From Microbulbifer sediminum (GTDB lineage: Bacteria; Pseudomonadota; Gammaproteobacteria; Pseudomonadales; Cellvibrionaceae): a stretch of 64,000 nucleotides of DNA. The translations under genes and the position numbers were made by a program. Under the pieces are notes generated by a model, which was given only the letters and a program-made list of their open reading frames with translations, was not told the origin of the DNA and ran no database searches. Of this stretch, positions 38,432-47,210 are shown piece after piece (within the stretch, counting starts at the first letter, position 1; each line of letters begins with the position of its first letter). The stretch is from the NCBI RefSeq assembly GCF_021729035.1, contig NZ_JAJSAP010000003.1, forward strand, positions 434,001 to 498,000, in the 5' to 3' direction.

Positions 38432-39253
38432 CTAATCCGGGCCGGCGTCCCGCCGCTTGCGCTGGGCCTCCTGCAACTGCAGGCTCAGCTCTGCCATGGG
38501 CCGCTGGTCCACCACCAGCAGCCCCTCGTAACTGCGGTCCAGGTCCTCGATCAGCAGGATTACCAGTGAAAACGCCAGCGCCAGCGCCAGCGCCACCTGG
38601 GGCGAGCCGCCGCGACTGGCGCCCAGCTGGAAGCCGATCCCGAACATCGACAGTGCAGTGATCGCATACAGTGCCATCCAGATAGGTGCGGGTATCTGGT
38701 AACGCCCACCCACCAGCACCCGCCGGGTGTGGTAGTCGATCACCTCGTTCAGGGGCTGGTAGAAAGCCTTCAGTTTTTCCGCTCCATAGTCGCGGGACTC
38801 ATGTTCCGCCACCAGACCCCACAGGGAGGCCTGGATCTGCTCGCTGCGCTCTACGGCCCGCAGGTATTCCTCTTCCTCAAGTGTATGCGGATCAAAGGCC
38901 CGGACCTGCGCATATTCGGCCAGGAGTTCCCGCGCACGTGCCGTGCCACTTTCATCGAGAAAGTCCGCCCGCAGGTAAGCGGTGGCGATGGCGTTGATCT
39001 CCTCAAGCAACAGTGCCTTGCGTGCACCGAAGCGCTCCGCGGTCATATTGAACGTAAACGCCAGCATAAACGCCAGCAGACCCAGGGTGGCGGCGACGAT
39101 GCTGCCGATCGACGCTTCACTGACATCCCTGTTTCGACGCCAGAGGATGCGCCCCACTAACATGCCGGCGCCGAGTGACACCAGCACCACCAGAATGGCA
39201 AAGGCGCAGACACCCCACAGGGGGATACTTGAAAAAAAGCTGCTGAAGGTCAT
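38432..39253 (-). CDS. Bestrophin-like DUF4239 membrane protein
   Basis: 273-residue inner-membrane protein. Two hydrophobic segments at the N-terminus (about 13-37 and 47-70) and two near the C-terminus (about 188-235), with a soluble helical middle (EYAQVRAFDPHTLEEEEY). IGSIVAATLGLLAFMLAFTF and LLEEINAIATAYLRADFL match the DUF4239 bestrophin-like family. Ion-channel activity is only an analogy. Monocistronic, convergent with the AI-2E transporter gene. Confidence 0.8.
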   Translation of the reverse strand: MTFSSFFSSIPLWGVCAFAILVVLVSLGAGMLVGRILWRRNRDVSEASIGSIVAATLGLLAFMLAFTFNMTAERFGARKALLLEEINAIATAYLRADFLDESGTARARELLAEYAQVRAFDPHTLEEEEYLRAVERSEQIQASLWGLVAEHESRDYGAEKLKAFYQPLNEVIDYHTRRVLVGGRYQIPAPIWMALYAITALSMFGIGFQLGASRGGSPQVALALALAFSLVILLIEDLDRSYEGLLVVDQRPMAELSLQLQEAQRKRRDAGPD

Positions 39254-39316
39254 GGCGGCTTCCGGCTGATCCCTAATTAGTCTGGACCAGCTGCGCGACG
39301 GCTGCCGGCCGCTGCA

Positions 39317-40063
39317 CTATGGCTGCGGCGCCGGCTGGGCGCCACCGCCATCCCGTCGGACCAGTTCGATAGCACGGGTTGCAAAACGCTCACCCAGGAC
39401 CCGGTAACCGGTGGCGGTATAGTGCAAATCATTGGCCACCCGCTTGCCATCGCGATCCATTCCGTCATTCAGGTCATCTGTATCGACCCAGGCCGCACTG
39501 GGGAGGGACTCGGCGAATTGCACCTGGATCTCGCGGATGCGCTGCCAGTGGGCGGCGCTGCCACGCGCCAGGCCATAATCGCTCAGGCGGCCAATCACCA
39601 CATTGATCTCCCGCTGGCCCAGGTCCCGCTGCAGTTGCGCCACCAGGCTGTCGAGGGCCGGGCCGTAGGCAGCGCTACGACCAAACCTGGCGTCATTTTC
39701 CCCCTGCATCCAGACGAGGGTTACTGATGCAAGGCGCTGACCGTGCGTGGCGCGCCCCACCTTGCGCAGCAATCTCTGGTACAGGTCGCCCACCTTCTTA
39801 CCCGCATTGCCGATGCCCCGCTGTGGCGTCTCTAGCCAGCGCTGGATCGGTTGACCTCCCTGGGCGTCCTTCACCACAAGAATTCGCTCCCGGCCAAACT
39901 CTGCCGCCACCAGTGGCGTAAAGAAGGCATCTGCATCGAGCCAGGCCATATTGGATTGGCCGGAGAGAATAAAAAGGTGCCGACCCGGGTCGGCCGCTGC
40001 CGGGGACGGAGCGGCCAGGAAGAGCAACAGGGTCGCCAGGCCAGAGAAATGCAATGCACGCAT
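39317..40063 (-). CDS. SGNH-type sialate O-acetylesterase-like protein (exported)
   Basis: 248-residue exported esterase with signal peptide ending SPAAAD. The nucleophile block LFILSGQSNMAWLD and VWMQGENDARFG are those of the SASA (carbohydrate esterase) branch of SGNH hydrolases, and DLHYTATGYRVLGERF carries the catalytic Asp/His. It likely removes acetyl groups from sugars or a sialate-like substrate. The ATG at 40063 follows GGAGGCGCGG; the frame extends to 40264 without a ribosome site. Divergent from the peroxiredoxin gene. Confidence 0.83.
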   Translation of the reverse strand: MRALHFSGLATLLLFLAAPSPAAADPGRHLFILSGQSNMAWLDADAFFTPLVAAEFGRERILVVKDAQGGQPIQRWLETPQRGIGNAGKKVGDLYQRLLRKVGRATHGQRLASVTLVWMQGENDARFGRSAAYGPALDSLVAQLQRDLGQREINVVIGRLSDYGLARGSAAHWQRIREIQVQFAESLPSAAWVDTDDLNDGMDRDGKRVANDLHYTATGYRVLGERFATRAIELVRRDGGGAQPAPQP

Positions 40064-40251
40064 GCCGCGCCTCCAATCCTTGGAGAGTAGCCGGCGGCAC
40101 CAATCCGGGTGCCGGGTTTTACGTATGAATGTAATCCAGAGCCGGGGCCTGTGCCAGCCCGGCGGATGGCAGCCCCTACGATGGCAGAGCCGCTCTTGCC
40201 GGGGTAGCATTGCCATCACCAGATAGCATGAATACACACCGGGAGAATTCA

Positions 40252-40770
40252 ATGAGATATGCACTGACCCTGTTACTGTCCGCGCTGGTGAGCCTGCCGG
40301 CCCTTGCCCTGGAAGTCGGCCAGCCGGCCCCGGATTTCACCCTGGAGGCCTCCGATGGCAACACCTACTCGCTGGAAGATTTTCGCGGTAAGCGGGCGGT
40401 CGTCATCGCCTGGTACCCCAAGGCGTTCACCAAGGGCTGTACCATCGAGTGCAAGTCCCTGGCGGAAAACGGTCACCTGATCCGCGAGTACGATGTGGCC
40501 TACTTTATGGCGAGTACTGACGAGGTGGAAACCAACAAGAAGTTCGCCGCCTCTGAAAAAGCGGATTTCCCGCTGCTCAGTGATCCCGAAGGGAAAGTGG
40601 CAAAAGCCTATGATGTGCTGGTGCCCGCATTGAATATCGCCAAGCGGGTGACGGTCTACATCGGCAAGGACGGCAATGTCCTCAAGGTCGATCGCGATAT
40701 CAAGCCCGCAACCAGCGCCGAGGACATGGCCCGGACCCTGGGCGAACTGGGCGTGGCTCGCAAGGGCTGA
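40252..40770 (+). CDS. Exported peroxiredoxin (AhpC/TSA, Bcp-like)
   Basis: Thioredoxin-fold peroxidase of 172 residues with an N-terminal signal peptide (MRYALTLLLSALVSLPALAL), so periplasmic, unlike ordinary Bcp. Peroxidatic cysteine is in YPKAFTKGCTIECKSL; the second cysteine in the same helix (five residues on) could be resolving. VGQPAPDFTLEASDG and SDPEGKVAKAYDV are family blocks. Reduces peroxides in the envelope. Good ribosome site GGGAGAATTC. Confidence 0.88.
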   Translation: MRYALTLLLSALVSLPALALEVGQPAPDFTLEASDGNTYSLEDFRGKRAVVIAWYPKAFTKGCTIECKSLAENGHLIREYDVAYFMASTDEVETNKKFAASEKADFPLLSDPEGKVAKAYDVLVPALNIAKRVTVYIGKDGNVLKVDRDIKPATSAEDMARTLGELGVARKG

Positions 40771-40776
40771 ACCGGT

Positions 40777-41184
40777 TTACCGGCGGCGAAAAGGCCTCGG
40801 GCGCACCCAGAACCAGCTGAGCAGCACCAGCATCCCGAACAGGGTGTAACAGAGTGCAAATACCCAGGCCGGCGCGCGATAGTAGAGGATGCTTTCCAGC
40901 CAGTGGGCAATGAATGAGCCCGAGTAGGTGGCTTCCCCGGCCCGCTCCCGCAATGCCATTTCCCAGGTAGTGAGCGGGCAAATCTCCCCCAGCCACGCCT
41001 GCAGCACCACGACGGCGATCGCCAGCAGGTGCGCCAGGCGGAACCGGGGATTGCGCACCCAGGACCATCCGCGCAGCTTCCCGGCCAGGATCAATAGCAG
41101 GCCGCTGACCACAAAGGCAACGAAGAGCACGTGCAGGAACAGCACCAGATCTGCGGCAATTCGATAGAGGAGTTGTGGTTCCAT
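40777..41184 (-). CDS. DUF2784 family membrane protein
   Basis: 135-residue protein with four hydrophobic helices (about 11-35, 46-65, 92-110, 105-125). FLHVLFVAFVVSGLLL, NPRFRLAHLLAIAVVV and GEICPLTTWEMALR are the DUF2784 signature, including a Cys in a Pro-flanked turn. Function unknown. Convergent with the peroxiredoxin gene, 6 bases between stops. Confidence 0.85.
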   Translation of the reverse strand: MEPQLLYRIAADLVLFLHVLFVAFVVSGLLLILAGKLRGWSWVRNPRFRLAHLLAIAVVVLQAWLGEICPLTTWEMALRERAGEATYSGSFIAHWLESILYYRAPAWVFALCYTLFGMLVLLSWFWVRPRPFRRR

Positions 41185-41210
41185 TGGGTTCCAGGCAGTT
41201 TCCCCGGCGG

Positions 41211-41693
41211 TTACGCCATCCCGGCATTCTCCCGGATGGCTCTGGTCAGGAACCTACTGTAGGGGTCAGGCGCATAGTCGGCAAATGGCCCGCACTCGAC
41301 AAAACCATATTTCTGGTACAGCGCAACGGCGGGCTCAAACGCTCTATCTGTGCCGGTCTCCAGGCTGATTCTGGCATATCCACGCCGCCACGCCTCAGCA
41401 ATGATTGCTTCAAGTATGCGCGCGGCAATACCCCGGCGCAGGAAAGCCCCGGCGGTTTTCATGGATTTTACCTCCCCGAACCGGGGAGAGATTTCCCGGA
41501 GGGCTCCACAGCCAGCCAGTTGCCCGTCGACACGGGCTGTCCAGAAAGTGAGGCACGGGTCTTTCAGCTTGCCTGTGTCGAGGGCATGAATGCTGTCCTC
41601 CGGGGAGTACCTGCGCATCTCTTCCAGGTGGGCACGCAGGAGTTCGATAACGGCGCCATCCGCTAAATCATCCGTTTGCAGGTCGACGTTCAT
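41211..41693 (-). CDS. GNAT family N-acetyltransferase
   Basis: Acetyl-CoA-dependent acetyltransferase of 160 residues. GEVKSMKTAGAFLRRGIAAR is the acetyl-CoA pyrophosphate loop (core R/Q-x-x-G-x-G/A as RRGIAA), followed by ARISLETG and ALYQKYGFVECG. Acceptor unknown. The ribosome site is weak. Confidence 0.82.
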   Translation of the reverse strand: MNVDLQTDDLADGAVIELLRAHLEEMRRYSPEDSIHALDTGKLKDPCLTFWTARVDGQLAGCGALREISPRFGEVKSMKTAGAFLRRGIAARILEAIIAEAWRRGYARISLETGTDRAFEPAVALYQKYGFVECGPFADYAPDPYSRFLTRAIRENAGMA

Positions 41694-41751
41694 TCAAAAT
41701 GATTTCTCTCGTTTTCAATTCAATCTTTGCCACTGCAATTCTGGGGTAGCC

Positions 41752-41786
41752 TGAAAGTAAAGAGGCCGCTCCGGACAGCGGCCTCT
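41752..41786 (-). terminator. Terminator after ntrC
   Basis: AGAGGCCGCT/AGCGGCCTCT stem with a 6-base loop; the minus strand then reads TTTACTTTC. 36 bases after the ntrC stop. Confidence 0.75.
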
Positions 41787-41822
41787 CAGGGTTAATGACT
41801 GACGCCATCCACTGGCACGGCT

Positions 41823-43235
41823 CTACTCGGAGTCGCCGTTCATACCCAGCTCTTTCAGCTTGCGGGTCAGCGTGTTGCGGCCCCAGCCCAGCAACTCGGC
41901 GGCATCGCGCTTGCGCCCTGCGGTGTGCTTGAGGGCAATCTCGATCAGCGCGCGCTCGAACTGGGGTACCGCCTCGCTGAGGATCTCGCGGCGGCCATTG
42001 GCCAGTGCCTGGTCAGCCCAGAGGCGCAGGGCCTTCTGCCAGTCCTGCGGCGCCTGGGTACCGGCAGTCTGCTGGTGCAGCTCCTGCGGCAGGTCCTCGA
42101 TATGTACCTCGCGGCCGGAGGCCATCACCGTAATCCAGCGGCAGGTATTCTCCAGCTGGCGCACGTTGCCGGGCCAGTCCAGGCCGGTCAGGTATTCCTC
42201 GGTCTCCTTGAGCAGGATTTTCGGCTCCACCCCCAGGTCCTTGGCGGCACTGTTGAAGAAGTGGTTGACCAGCCGCGGGATATCCTCGCGGCGATCGGAC
42301 AGGCGCGGGATATGGATGCGGATGACGTTGAGGCGGTGGAAGAGGTCCTCGCGGAATTTATGTTCTTCTACCAGTCGTTCCAGGTCCTGGTGGGTGGCGG
42401 CGATGATGCGCACATCCACTTTCACCGGGGTGTGGCCGCCGACGCGATAGAACTCGCCATCGGCCAGCACCCGCAGCAGGCGGGTCTGGGTTTCCGGCGG
42501 CATATCGCCGATCTCGTCCAGGAACAGGGTGCCGCCGTTGGCCTGCTCGAAACGGCCGGTGCGCTGGGCGGCGGCACCGGTGAAGGCGCCCTTCTCGTGG
42601 CCGAACAACTCCGACTCCATCAGGTCCTTGGGGATGGCGGCCATATTCAGGGCAATAAACGGCTGGCTGCGCCGCGGGCTGTGGTTGTGCAGTGCCTGGG
42701 CCACAAGCTCCTTGCCGGTGCCCGATTCACCGTTGATCAGCACGGTGATATTGGAGTGGGAGAGGCGACCGATTGCGCGGAAGACCTCCTGCATCGCCGG
42801 CGCCTCACCGATGATTTCCTTGCTGCCGTTGGCGTTTTCCAGGCTGACCTGCTCGCCGCCCTGCTGCTCACTGGCGTGGGCCAGGGCGCGACGGGTCACT
42901 GCCACGGCCTCGTCCACGTCGAAGGGCTTGGGCAGGTACTCGAAGGCACCGCCCTGGTAGGCAGCCACGGCGCTGTCCAGGTCGGAGTGGGCCGTCATGA
43001 TAATGATGGGCAGGGCCGGACGCTCGCTCTGGAATCGCTGCAACAGCTTGAAGCCGTCGGCGCCCGGCATGCGGATATCACTGATAACCACATCGGGCGA
43101 ATCGCTGTAGAAGTCATCCAGCGCCCGGTCGCCACTTTCGTAACACTTGGTCTCGATACCGGCGCGGGTCAGGGCCCGCTCCAGCACCCAGCGTATCGAT
43201 CGGTCGTCGTCAATTATCCAAACCCGGTTGCTCAT
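41823..43235 (-). CDS. glnG: Nitrogen regulator NtrC (sigma-54 activator)
   Basis: Response regulator and enhancer-binding protein, 470 residues. Receiver with Asp53 in VVISDIRMPGADGF, AAA+ domain with Walker A GESGTGKELVAQALH, the sigma-54 contact loop GAFTGA, and Walker B LFLDEIGDM, and a Fis-type helix-turn-helix at the end (KRDAAELLGWGRNTLTRKLKEL). Phosphorylated NtrC activates glnA and other nitrogen genes. It lies 23 bases after ntrB. Sites for it are visible at glnA and before ntrB. Confidence 0.96.
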   Translation of the reverse strand: MSNRVWIIDDDRSIRWVLERALTRAGIETKCYESGDRALDDFYSDSPDVVISDIRMPGADGFKLLQRFQSERPALPIIIMTAHSDLDSAVAAYQGGAFEYLPKPFDVDEAVAVTRRALAHASEQQGGEQVSLENANGSKEIIGEAPAMQEVFRAIGRLSHSNITVLINGESGTGKELVAQALHNHSPRRSQPFIALNMAAIPKDLMESELFGHEKGAFTGAAAQRTGRFEQANGGTLFLDEIGDMPPETQTRLLRVLADGEFYRVGGHTPVKVDVRIIAATHQDLERLVEEHKFREDLFHRLNVIRIHIPRLSDRREDIPRLVNHFFNSAAKDLGVEPKILLKETEEYLTGLDWPGNVRQLENTCRWITVMASGREVHIEDLPQELHQQTAGTQAPQDWQKALRLWADQALANGRREILSEAVPQFERALIEIALKHTAGRKRDAAELLGWGRNTLTRKLKELGMNGDSE

Positions 43236-43258
43236 GGTCTTTCCCAGTTTCTATTCGT

Positions 43259-44323
43259 CTATTCGTTTTCCAGCGGCAGGTAAACCTGGAACACACTCTG
43301 TCCCGCCTGGCTGTCGCACTTAATCAGTCCGCGGTGCTGGTTGATGATGTTCTGCGAGATGGACAGCCCCAGTCCCGAGCCCTCTGCGCGCCCGGAGATC
43401 ATCGGGAAGAAGATCCGCTCGCGGATGTCCTCCGGTATACCGGGCCCGTTGTCCTCGATCTCTATCCGGCACACCAGCGGGCAGTGGTGCTTGCCGATGG
43501 TGAACTGGCGCTGGATGCGCGTGCGCAACACAATGCGCCCGGCCCCCAGGCCGATGCTCTCATCGATGGCCTGCATGGCGTTGCGGGCGATATTCAGCAG
43601 CGCCTGTATCAGCTGCTCCTTGTCCCCGGGCAGGTCCGGGATCGAGGGGTCATAGTCGCGGCCAATCTTCAGCTCCCCATCGCACTCGGCGTCGATCAGT
43701 TGCGCCACCCGCTCGAGCACCTCGTGCACGTTGGTGGGCTGCATATTGGCGGGCTGGTGCGGGCCGAGCAGGCGATCGACCAGGTTTCGCAGGCGGTCCG
43801 CCTCGTCGATGATGATCTGGGTGTACTCCGCCAGCTCCGGGTCCGGCAGTTCCCGCTGCAGCAGCTGGGCCGCGCCACGGATCCCGCCCAGCGGGTTCTT
43901 GACCTCGTGGGCCATGCCGCGCACCAGGTTGCGGGTGGTCTCCTGGGCGTCGATGAGCGCATCCTCGCGGGCGATGCGCAACAGCCGGTCCATGGTCTGC
44001 ACTTCCACCAGCAGCAGGCCCAGCTCCGCCACCGGGCTTACCGAGTAATCGACGGTGCAGGTCTCCAGGTTGTGGAGACGCCAGGTGGCGCGGCGCACCG
44101 TGTATTTCTGGCTGTTGGCCAGCGCCCCACGCATGGCGCGCTGGGCAGCCTCCGACTCCCGCACCACTTCTTCCAGTGGCAACCCGCTGACACGGGCACT
44201 GGAGGCGGCCAGCAGGTCCTCGGCCGCGGAATTCAGGTAGCGGAGTGCCAGGCGCTCATCCAGCACCAGTACGGCGGCGGAAAGGTTGTCCAATAGCTGA
44301 CGCAACTGGCGGTCATTCAACAT
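43259..44323 (-). CDS. glnL: Nitrogen sensor kinase NtrB
   Basis: Cytosolic histidine kinase, 354 residues, that phosphorylates NtrC under nitrogen limitation and is controlled by PII. N-terminal PAS domain (about 5-115), H box RGMAHEVKNPLGGIRGAAQ, N box LLNIARNAMQAI, and G boxes DNGPGIPEDI and GSGLGLSISQNI. The gene has its own upstream region with a perfect NtrC palindrome, so the ntrBC unit is probably autoregulated and separate from glnA. Confidence 0.96.
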   Translation of the reverse strand: MLNDRQLRQLLDNLSAAVLVLDERLALRYLNSAAEDLLAASSARVSGLPLEEVVRESEAAQRAMRGALANSQKYTVRRATWRLHNLETCTVDYSVSPVAELGLLLVEVQTMDRLLRIAREDALIDAQETTRNLVRGMAHEVKNPLGGIRGAAQLLQRELPDPELAEYTQIIIDEADRLRNLVDRLLGPHQPANMQPTNVHEVLERVAQLIDAECDGELKIGRDYDPSIPDLPGDKEQLIQALLNIARNAMQAIDESIGLGAGRIVLRTRIQRQFTIGKHHCPLVCRIEIEDNGPGIPEDIRERIFFPMISGRAEGSGLGLSISQNIINQHRGLIKCDSQAGQSVFQVYLPLENE

Positions 44324-44421
44324 GCAAAAGTCCCGGGGTCATTCAGCGGGCGGTCCTGGGGCATGGGCGTTCCGTCGGCTCGCCCGGCCCAGCCAGCACT
44401 GATTAAGGCAGTGCAAAAAGC

Positions 44422-44436
44422 AAACCAAAATGGCGC
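44422..44436. promoter_or_regulatory. Weaker NtrC-like site
   Basis: AAACCAAAATGGCGC keeps the CCA-N3-TGG core of the NtrC site but has three mismatches in the outer arms. It is 71 bases (centre to centre) from the perfect site. Confidence 0.4.
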
Positions 44437-44492
44437 ACGAAAGTGAGTGCGGTGAGTTTCGGGGGCAAACGGCTAATCGCCCCCAACAATTC

Positions 44493-44507
44493 GCACCATT
44501 ATGGTGC
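44493..44507. promoter_or_regulatory. Perfect NtrC binding palindrome upstream of ntrB
   Basis: GCACCATTATGGTGC, an exact palindrome matching GCACCA-N3-TGGTGC, 170 bases before the ntrB start and 89 bases beyond the DUF4124 gene end. Expected to give autoregulation of ntrBC. Confidence 0.85.
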
Positions 44508-44595
44508 GCTGATCAAAAAAACGCCAGCCCTGGCGCATCATTTTGGTGTGGGTGGCGCCCGGCGGGACAGCCAGGCGGATGGCGGGGAATACCGG

Positions 44596-45285
44596 TCAGT
44601 TACGGGAGCGCCGGTTCTGGCTGCCGGACTGGGGCACGCCCGGTGCAGTGGGCGCCTGGGGCGCCGGGGTGGCCTGCGGCGACGGATTGTCCGGCAGGGT
44701 GCCGCCGGGACGCTTGACGAAGATGGTAATCGGCTGGGAGCGCGCCAGCACCCGCCCGTCGGGGTCGGTGAGTACCGCCTGGATATCGTGGGTACCCCGC
44801 TCCAGGGCCGAGATATCCAGGCTGTTGCCACTGGAGCTGCCCAGCCAGGGCTGGCCGTCCACCACCGCGAAGAACTCGTAGCCCCCGGACGGCACCGGGT
44901 CGATGGCCACCCGCAGGACAACAGACCGCTGCCCCGGCGGGATAGTGGCGCCGCTTTGGGGGCTGACAATGGAGAAACTGATCGGCCCCAGCGGCTTTTC
45001 GCGCTCACGCTGGTCGCCGGGCGACAGTTTGCGGGTGGGCATGGGCCGCGGGCGAACAATGGGCTGGACATTGGTGGGCGCAAGCCGGATACGCTCGGCC
45101 TTGCCGTCTTCCGGCGGCACATCGGTGAAGGTGATCTTGCCGTCCGGGCCCACGGTCTTGTAGATGGCATTGCCGCCGCTGGCGCTGTCTTCGCCGGAAT
45201 CGCCCGCCAGGACCCCGGCGGACACCAGGAAAAGGGCGGCAAGGGCTGCGGCGACAGCGCCGGTGATGATCTGGAATCTGTGCAT
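44596..45285 (-). CDS. DUF4124 domain exported protein
   Basis: 229-residue exported protein. Signal peptide (VAAALAALFLVSAGVLAG), then a DUF4124-like IYKTVGPDGKITFTDVPP, a Pro/Arg-rich linker, a beta-domain (about 115-200, ISFSIVSPQSGATIPPG and YEFFAVVDGQPWLG) resembling an Ig-like fold, and a Pro/Gln-rich tail. The ATG at 45285 follows GGCAGGAGTG; the frame extends to 45330 but without a ribosome site. It sits between glnA and ntrB, each separated from it by regulatory DNA. Function unknown. Confidence 0.8.
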   Translation of the reverse strand: MHRFQIITGAVAAALAALFLVSAGVLAGDSGEDSASGGNAIYKTVGPDGKITFTDVPPEDGKAERIRLAPTNVQPIVRPRPMPTRKLSPGDQREREKPLGPISFSIVSPQSGATIPPGQRSVVLRVAIDPVPSGGYEFFAVVDGQPWLGSSSGNSLDISALERGTHDIQAVLTDPDGRVLARSQPITIFVKRPGGTLPDNPSPQATPAPQAPTAPGVPQSGSQNRRSRN

Positions 45286-45356
45286 TGGCACTCCTGCCTC
45301 CGGCATGCCCGCGAAACTGCGGGGCTCCATTACGAGAAGGCTAGTTTACCCCCAAT

Positions 45357-45388
45357 AAAAAAGCCCGTACCAGACGGTACGGGCTTTT
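45357..45388 (-). terminator. Terminator after glnA
   Basis: A perfect 13-bp stem AAAAGCCCGTACC/GGTACGGGCTTTT with a 4-base loop, 27 bases after the glnA stop. A and T tracts on both sides allow action on both strands. Confidence 0.9.
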
Positions 45389-45414
45389 CTCACACGCGGA
45401 TTGCGTGGAAGCGC

Positions 45415-46821
45415 TTATACGGAGTAGTACATGTCGAACTCGACCGGGTGCGTGGTCATGTTCAGGCGCTCTACTTCCTCACGCTTCAGCTCGATGTAGG
45501 CATCGATGGCGTCGTCGGAGAATACGCCGCCCTCGGTCAGGAAGGCGCGGTCCGCGTCCAGGGCGTCCAGGGCCATTTCCAGGCTGGAAGCGACGGTCGG
45601 GTACTCGGCCACTTCTTCCGCCGGCAGGTCGTACAGGTCCTTGTCGGCCGGGTCGCCGGGGTGGATCTTGTTCTTGATGCCGTCGAGGCCGGCCATCAGC
45701 ATGGCAGCGAACACCAGGTACGGGTTGGCGGTCGGGTCCGGGAAGCGGGCCTCGATGCGCTTGCCTTTCGGGGAGGCAACATACGGGATGCGGATGGACG
45801 CGGAGCGGTTGCGCGCGGAGTAGGCCAGGATCACCGGCGCCTCGAAGCCCGGTACCAGGCGCTTGTAGGAGTTGGTGGACGCGTTGGCGAAGGCGTTAAT
45901 CGCACGCGCGTGCTTGATGATGCCGCCAACGTAGTACAGGGCGGTCTCGGACAGGCCGGAATAGCCGTCACCGGCGAACTGGTTCACACCGTCCTTGCTG
46001 AAGGACATGTGGATGTGCATGCCGGAACCGTTGTCGCCCACCAGAGGCTTGGGCATGAAGGTGGCGGTCTTGCCGTAAGCGTGCGCAACATTGTGCACTG
46101 CGTACTTGAGGATCTGCACCTCGTCCGCTTTCTTGGTCAGGGTGTTGGCGCCGACGCCAATCTCACACTGGCCGGCGGTGCCCACTTCGTGGTGGTGCAC
46201 TTCCACGTGCAGGCCCATCTGCTCCATGGCGGAACACATGGCGGCGCGCACGTCGTGCAGGGAGTCGACCGGCGGTACCGGGAAGTAACCACCTTTCACG
46301 CCCGGACGGTGGCCGATATTGCCTTCCGGGTGCTGCATGCTGGAGGACCAGGCCGCTTCCTCGGAGTTGATCTTGTAGAAGGCACCGCCCATCTCGGCAC
46401 CCCAGGTGATGTCATCGAAGACGAAGAACTCGGGCTCCGGACCGAACAGCGCGGTGTCGCCCAGGCCGGTGGACTTCAGGTATTCCTCGGCGCGCAGGGC
46501 GATGGAACGCGGGTCGCGCTCGTAACCCTGGCCGGTGGACGGCTCGACGATGTTACAGCGCACGATCACAGTCGGCTCATCAGTGAACGGGTCCAGGAAA
46601 GAGGCCTCGTCATCCGGCATCAGGATCATGTCGGATTCGTTGATGCCCTTCCAGCCGGCGATGGAGGAGCCGTCGAACATCTTGCCCTCTTCGAAAAACT
46701 CGCCGTCGACTTCGGAAGTCGGCAGGGAGACGTGCTGCTCCTTACCCTTGGAATCGGTAAAGCGCAGGTCTACCCATCTGGCTTCACTTTCTTTGATCAA
46801 ACCGAGCGTTTTAGCTGACAT
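45415..46821 (-). CDS. glnA: Glutamine synthetase type I
   Basis: 468-residue type I (GSI-beta) glutamine synthetase, which makes glutamine from glutamate, ammonia and ATP. Blocks: [37 protein letters not shown], the ATP loop [11 protein letters not shown], and the adenylation-site tyrosine in [10 protein letters not shown]. Good ribosome site CCTGGAGGAC. Controlled by a sigma-54 promoter with two NtrC sites upstream. Confidence 0.97.
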   Translation of the reverse strand: MSAKTLGLIKESEARWVDLRFTDSKGKEQHVSLPTSEVDGEFFEEGKMFDGSSIAGWKGINESDMILMPDDEASFLDPFTDEPTVIVRCNIVEPSTGQGYERDPRSIALRAEEYLKSTGLGDTALFGPEPEFFVFDDITWGAEMGGAFYKINSEEAAWSSSMQHPEGNIGHRPGVKGGYFPVPPVDSLHDVRAAMCSAMEQMGLHVEVHHHEVGTAGQCEIGVGANTLTKKADEVQILKYAVHNVAHAYGKTATFMPKPLVGDNGSGMHIHMSFSKDGVNQFAGDGYSGLSETALYYVGGIIKHARAINAFANASTNSYKRLVPGFEAPVILAYSARNRSASIRIPYVASPKGKRIEARFPDPTANPYLVFAAMLMAGLDGIKNKIHPGDPADKDLYDLPAEEVAEYPTVASSLEMALDALDADRAFLTEGGVFSDDAIDAYIELKREEVERLNMTTHPVEFDMYYSV

Positions 46822-46921
46822 TGCTGTCCTCCAGGTCTTGAAAGTTTGTAGGTCGCTGAACGTTAGCCCTTGGTGAGGCTCGACTCTTTAACGACGGCGT
46901 ACTGTTCGTGGGCAGTACTGA

Positions 46922-46937
46922 AGCAAGGAGTGTGCCA
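46922..46937 (-). promoter_or_regulatory. Sigma-54 promoter of glnA
   Basis: On the minus strand TTGGCACACTCCTTGCTT matches TGGCACG-N4-TTGCW with one mismatch and exact GG/GC spacing. Transcription would start near 46910, giving a 90-base leader before glnA. Confidence 0.85.
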
Positions 46938-47043
46938 AATTGGGGCAGCTGGGCCGGGGCCAGGGCTGTCGGGCTCCAGGGCCAGGATTCATTGCCGACT
47001 AGAGCAAAGTAGATGCAAACTGGCGCGCCGGCCACTATCCCGC

Positions 47044-47058
47044 GCACCAAAATGGCAC
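47044..47058. promoter_or_regulatory. NtrC site (proximal) at glnA
   Basis: GCACCAAAATGGCAC, two mismatches to GCACCA-N3-TGGTGC; about 140 bases upstream of the predicted start and 31 bases (three helical turns) from the distal site, as in E. coli glnAp2. Confidence 0.6.
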
Positions 47059-47074
47059 CATACCAAACCATGGC

Positions 47075-47089
47075 GCACAATTTCAGTGC
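47075..47089. promoter_or_regulatory. NtrC site (distal) at glnA
   Basis: GCACAATTTCAGTGC fits GCAC-N7-GTGC with both outer arms exact; about 170 bases upstream of the predicted sigma-54 start. Confidence 0.65.
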
Positions 47090-47210
47090 AGCACACAATT
47101 CAACACACCGCCAGCAGCGACCGGGGCGCCCCCAACCGGTGAATTTACAGCCAGACTGTTTATAATTCCGTGCTCATCTTCAACCTGCTGTACCCGGTCA
47201 ACAATCCATC

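Larger units (their letters stand above)
46822..47210. other. Control region between glnA and thiI
   Basis: 389 bases without a gene. It contains a sigma-54 promoter and two NtrC sites for glnA (listed separately) and, at its right end, the thiI promoter; TTTATAATTC at 47159-47168 looks like its -10 box. Confidence 0.65.

Noticed and set aside
44443..46818. A 791-codon plus-strand frame
   Set aside because: Antisense to the DUF4124 gene and glnA; no family resemblance and no plausible start.
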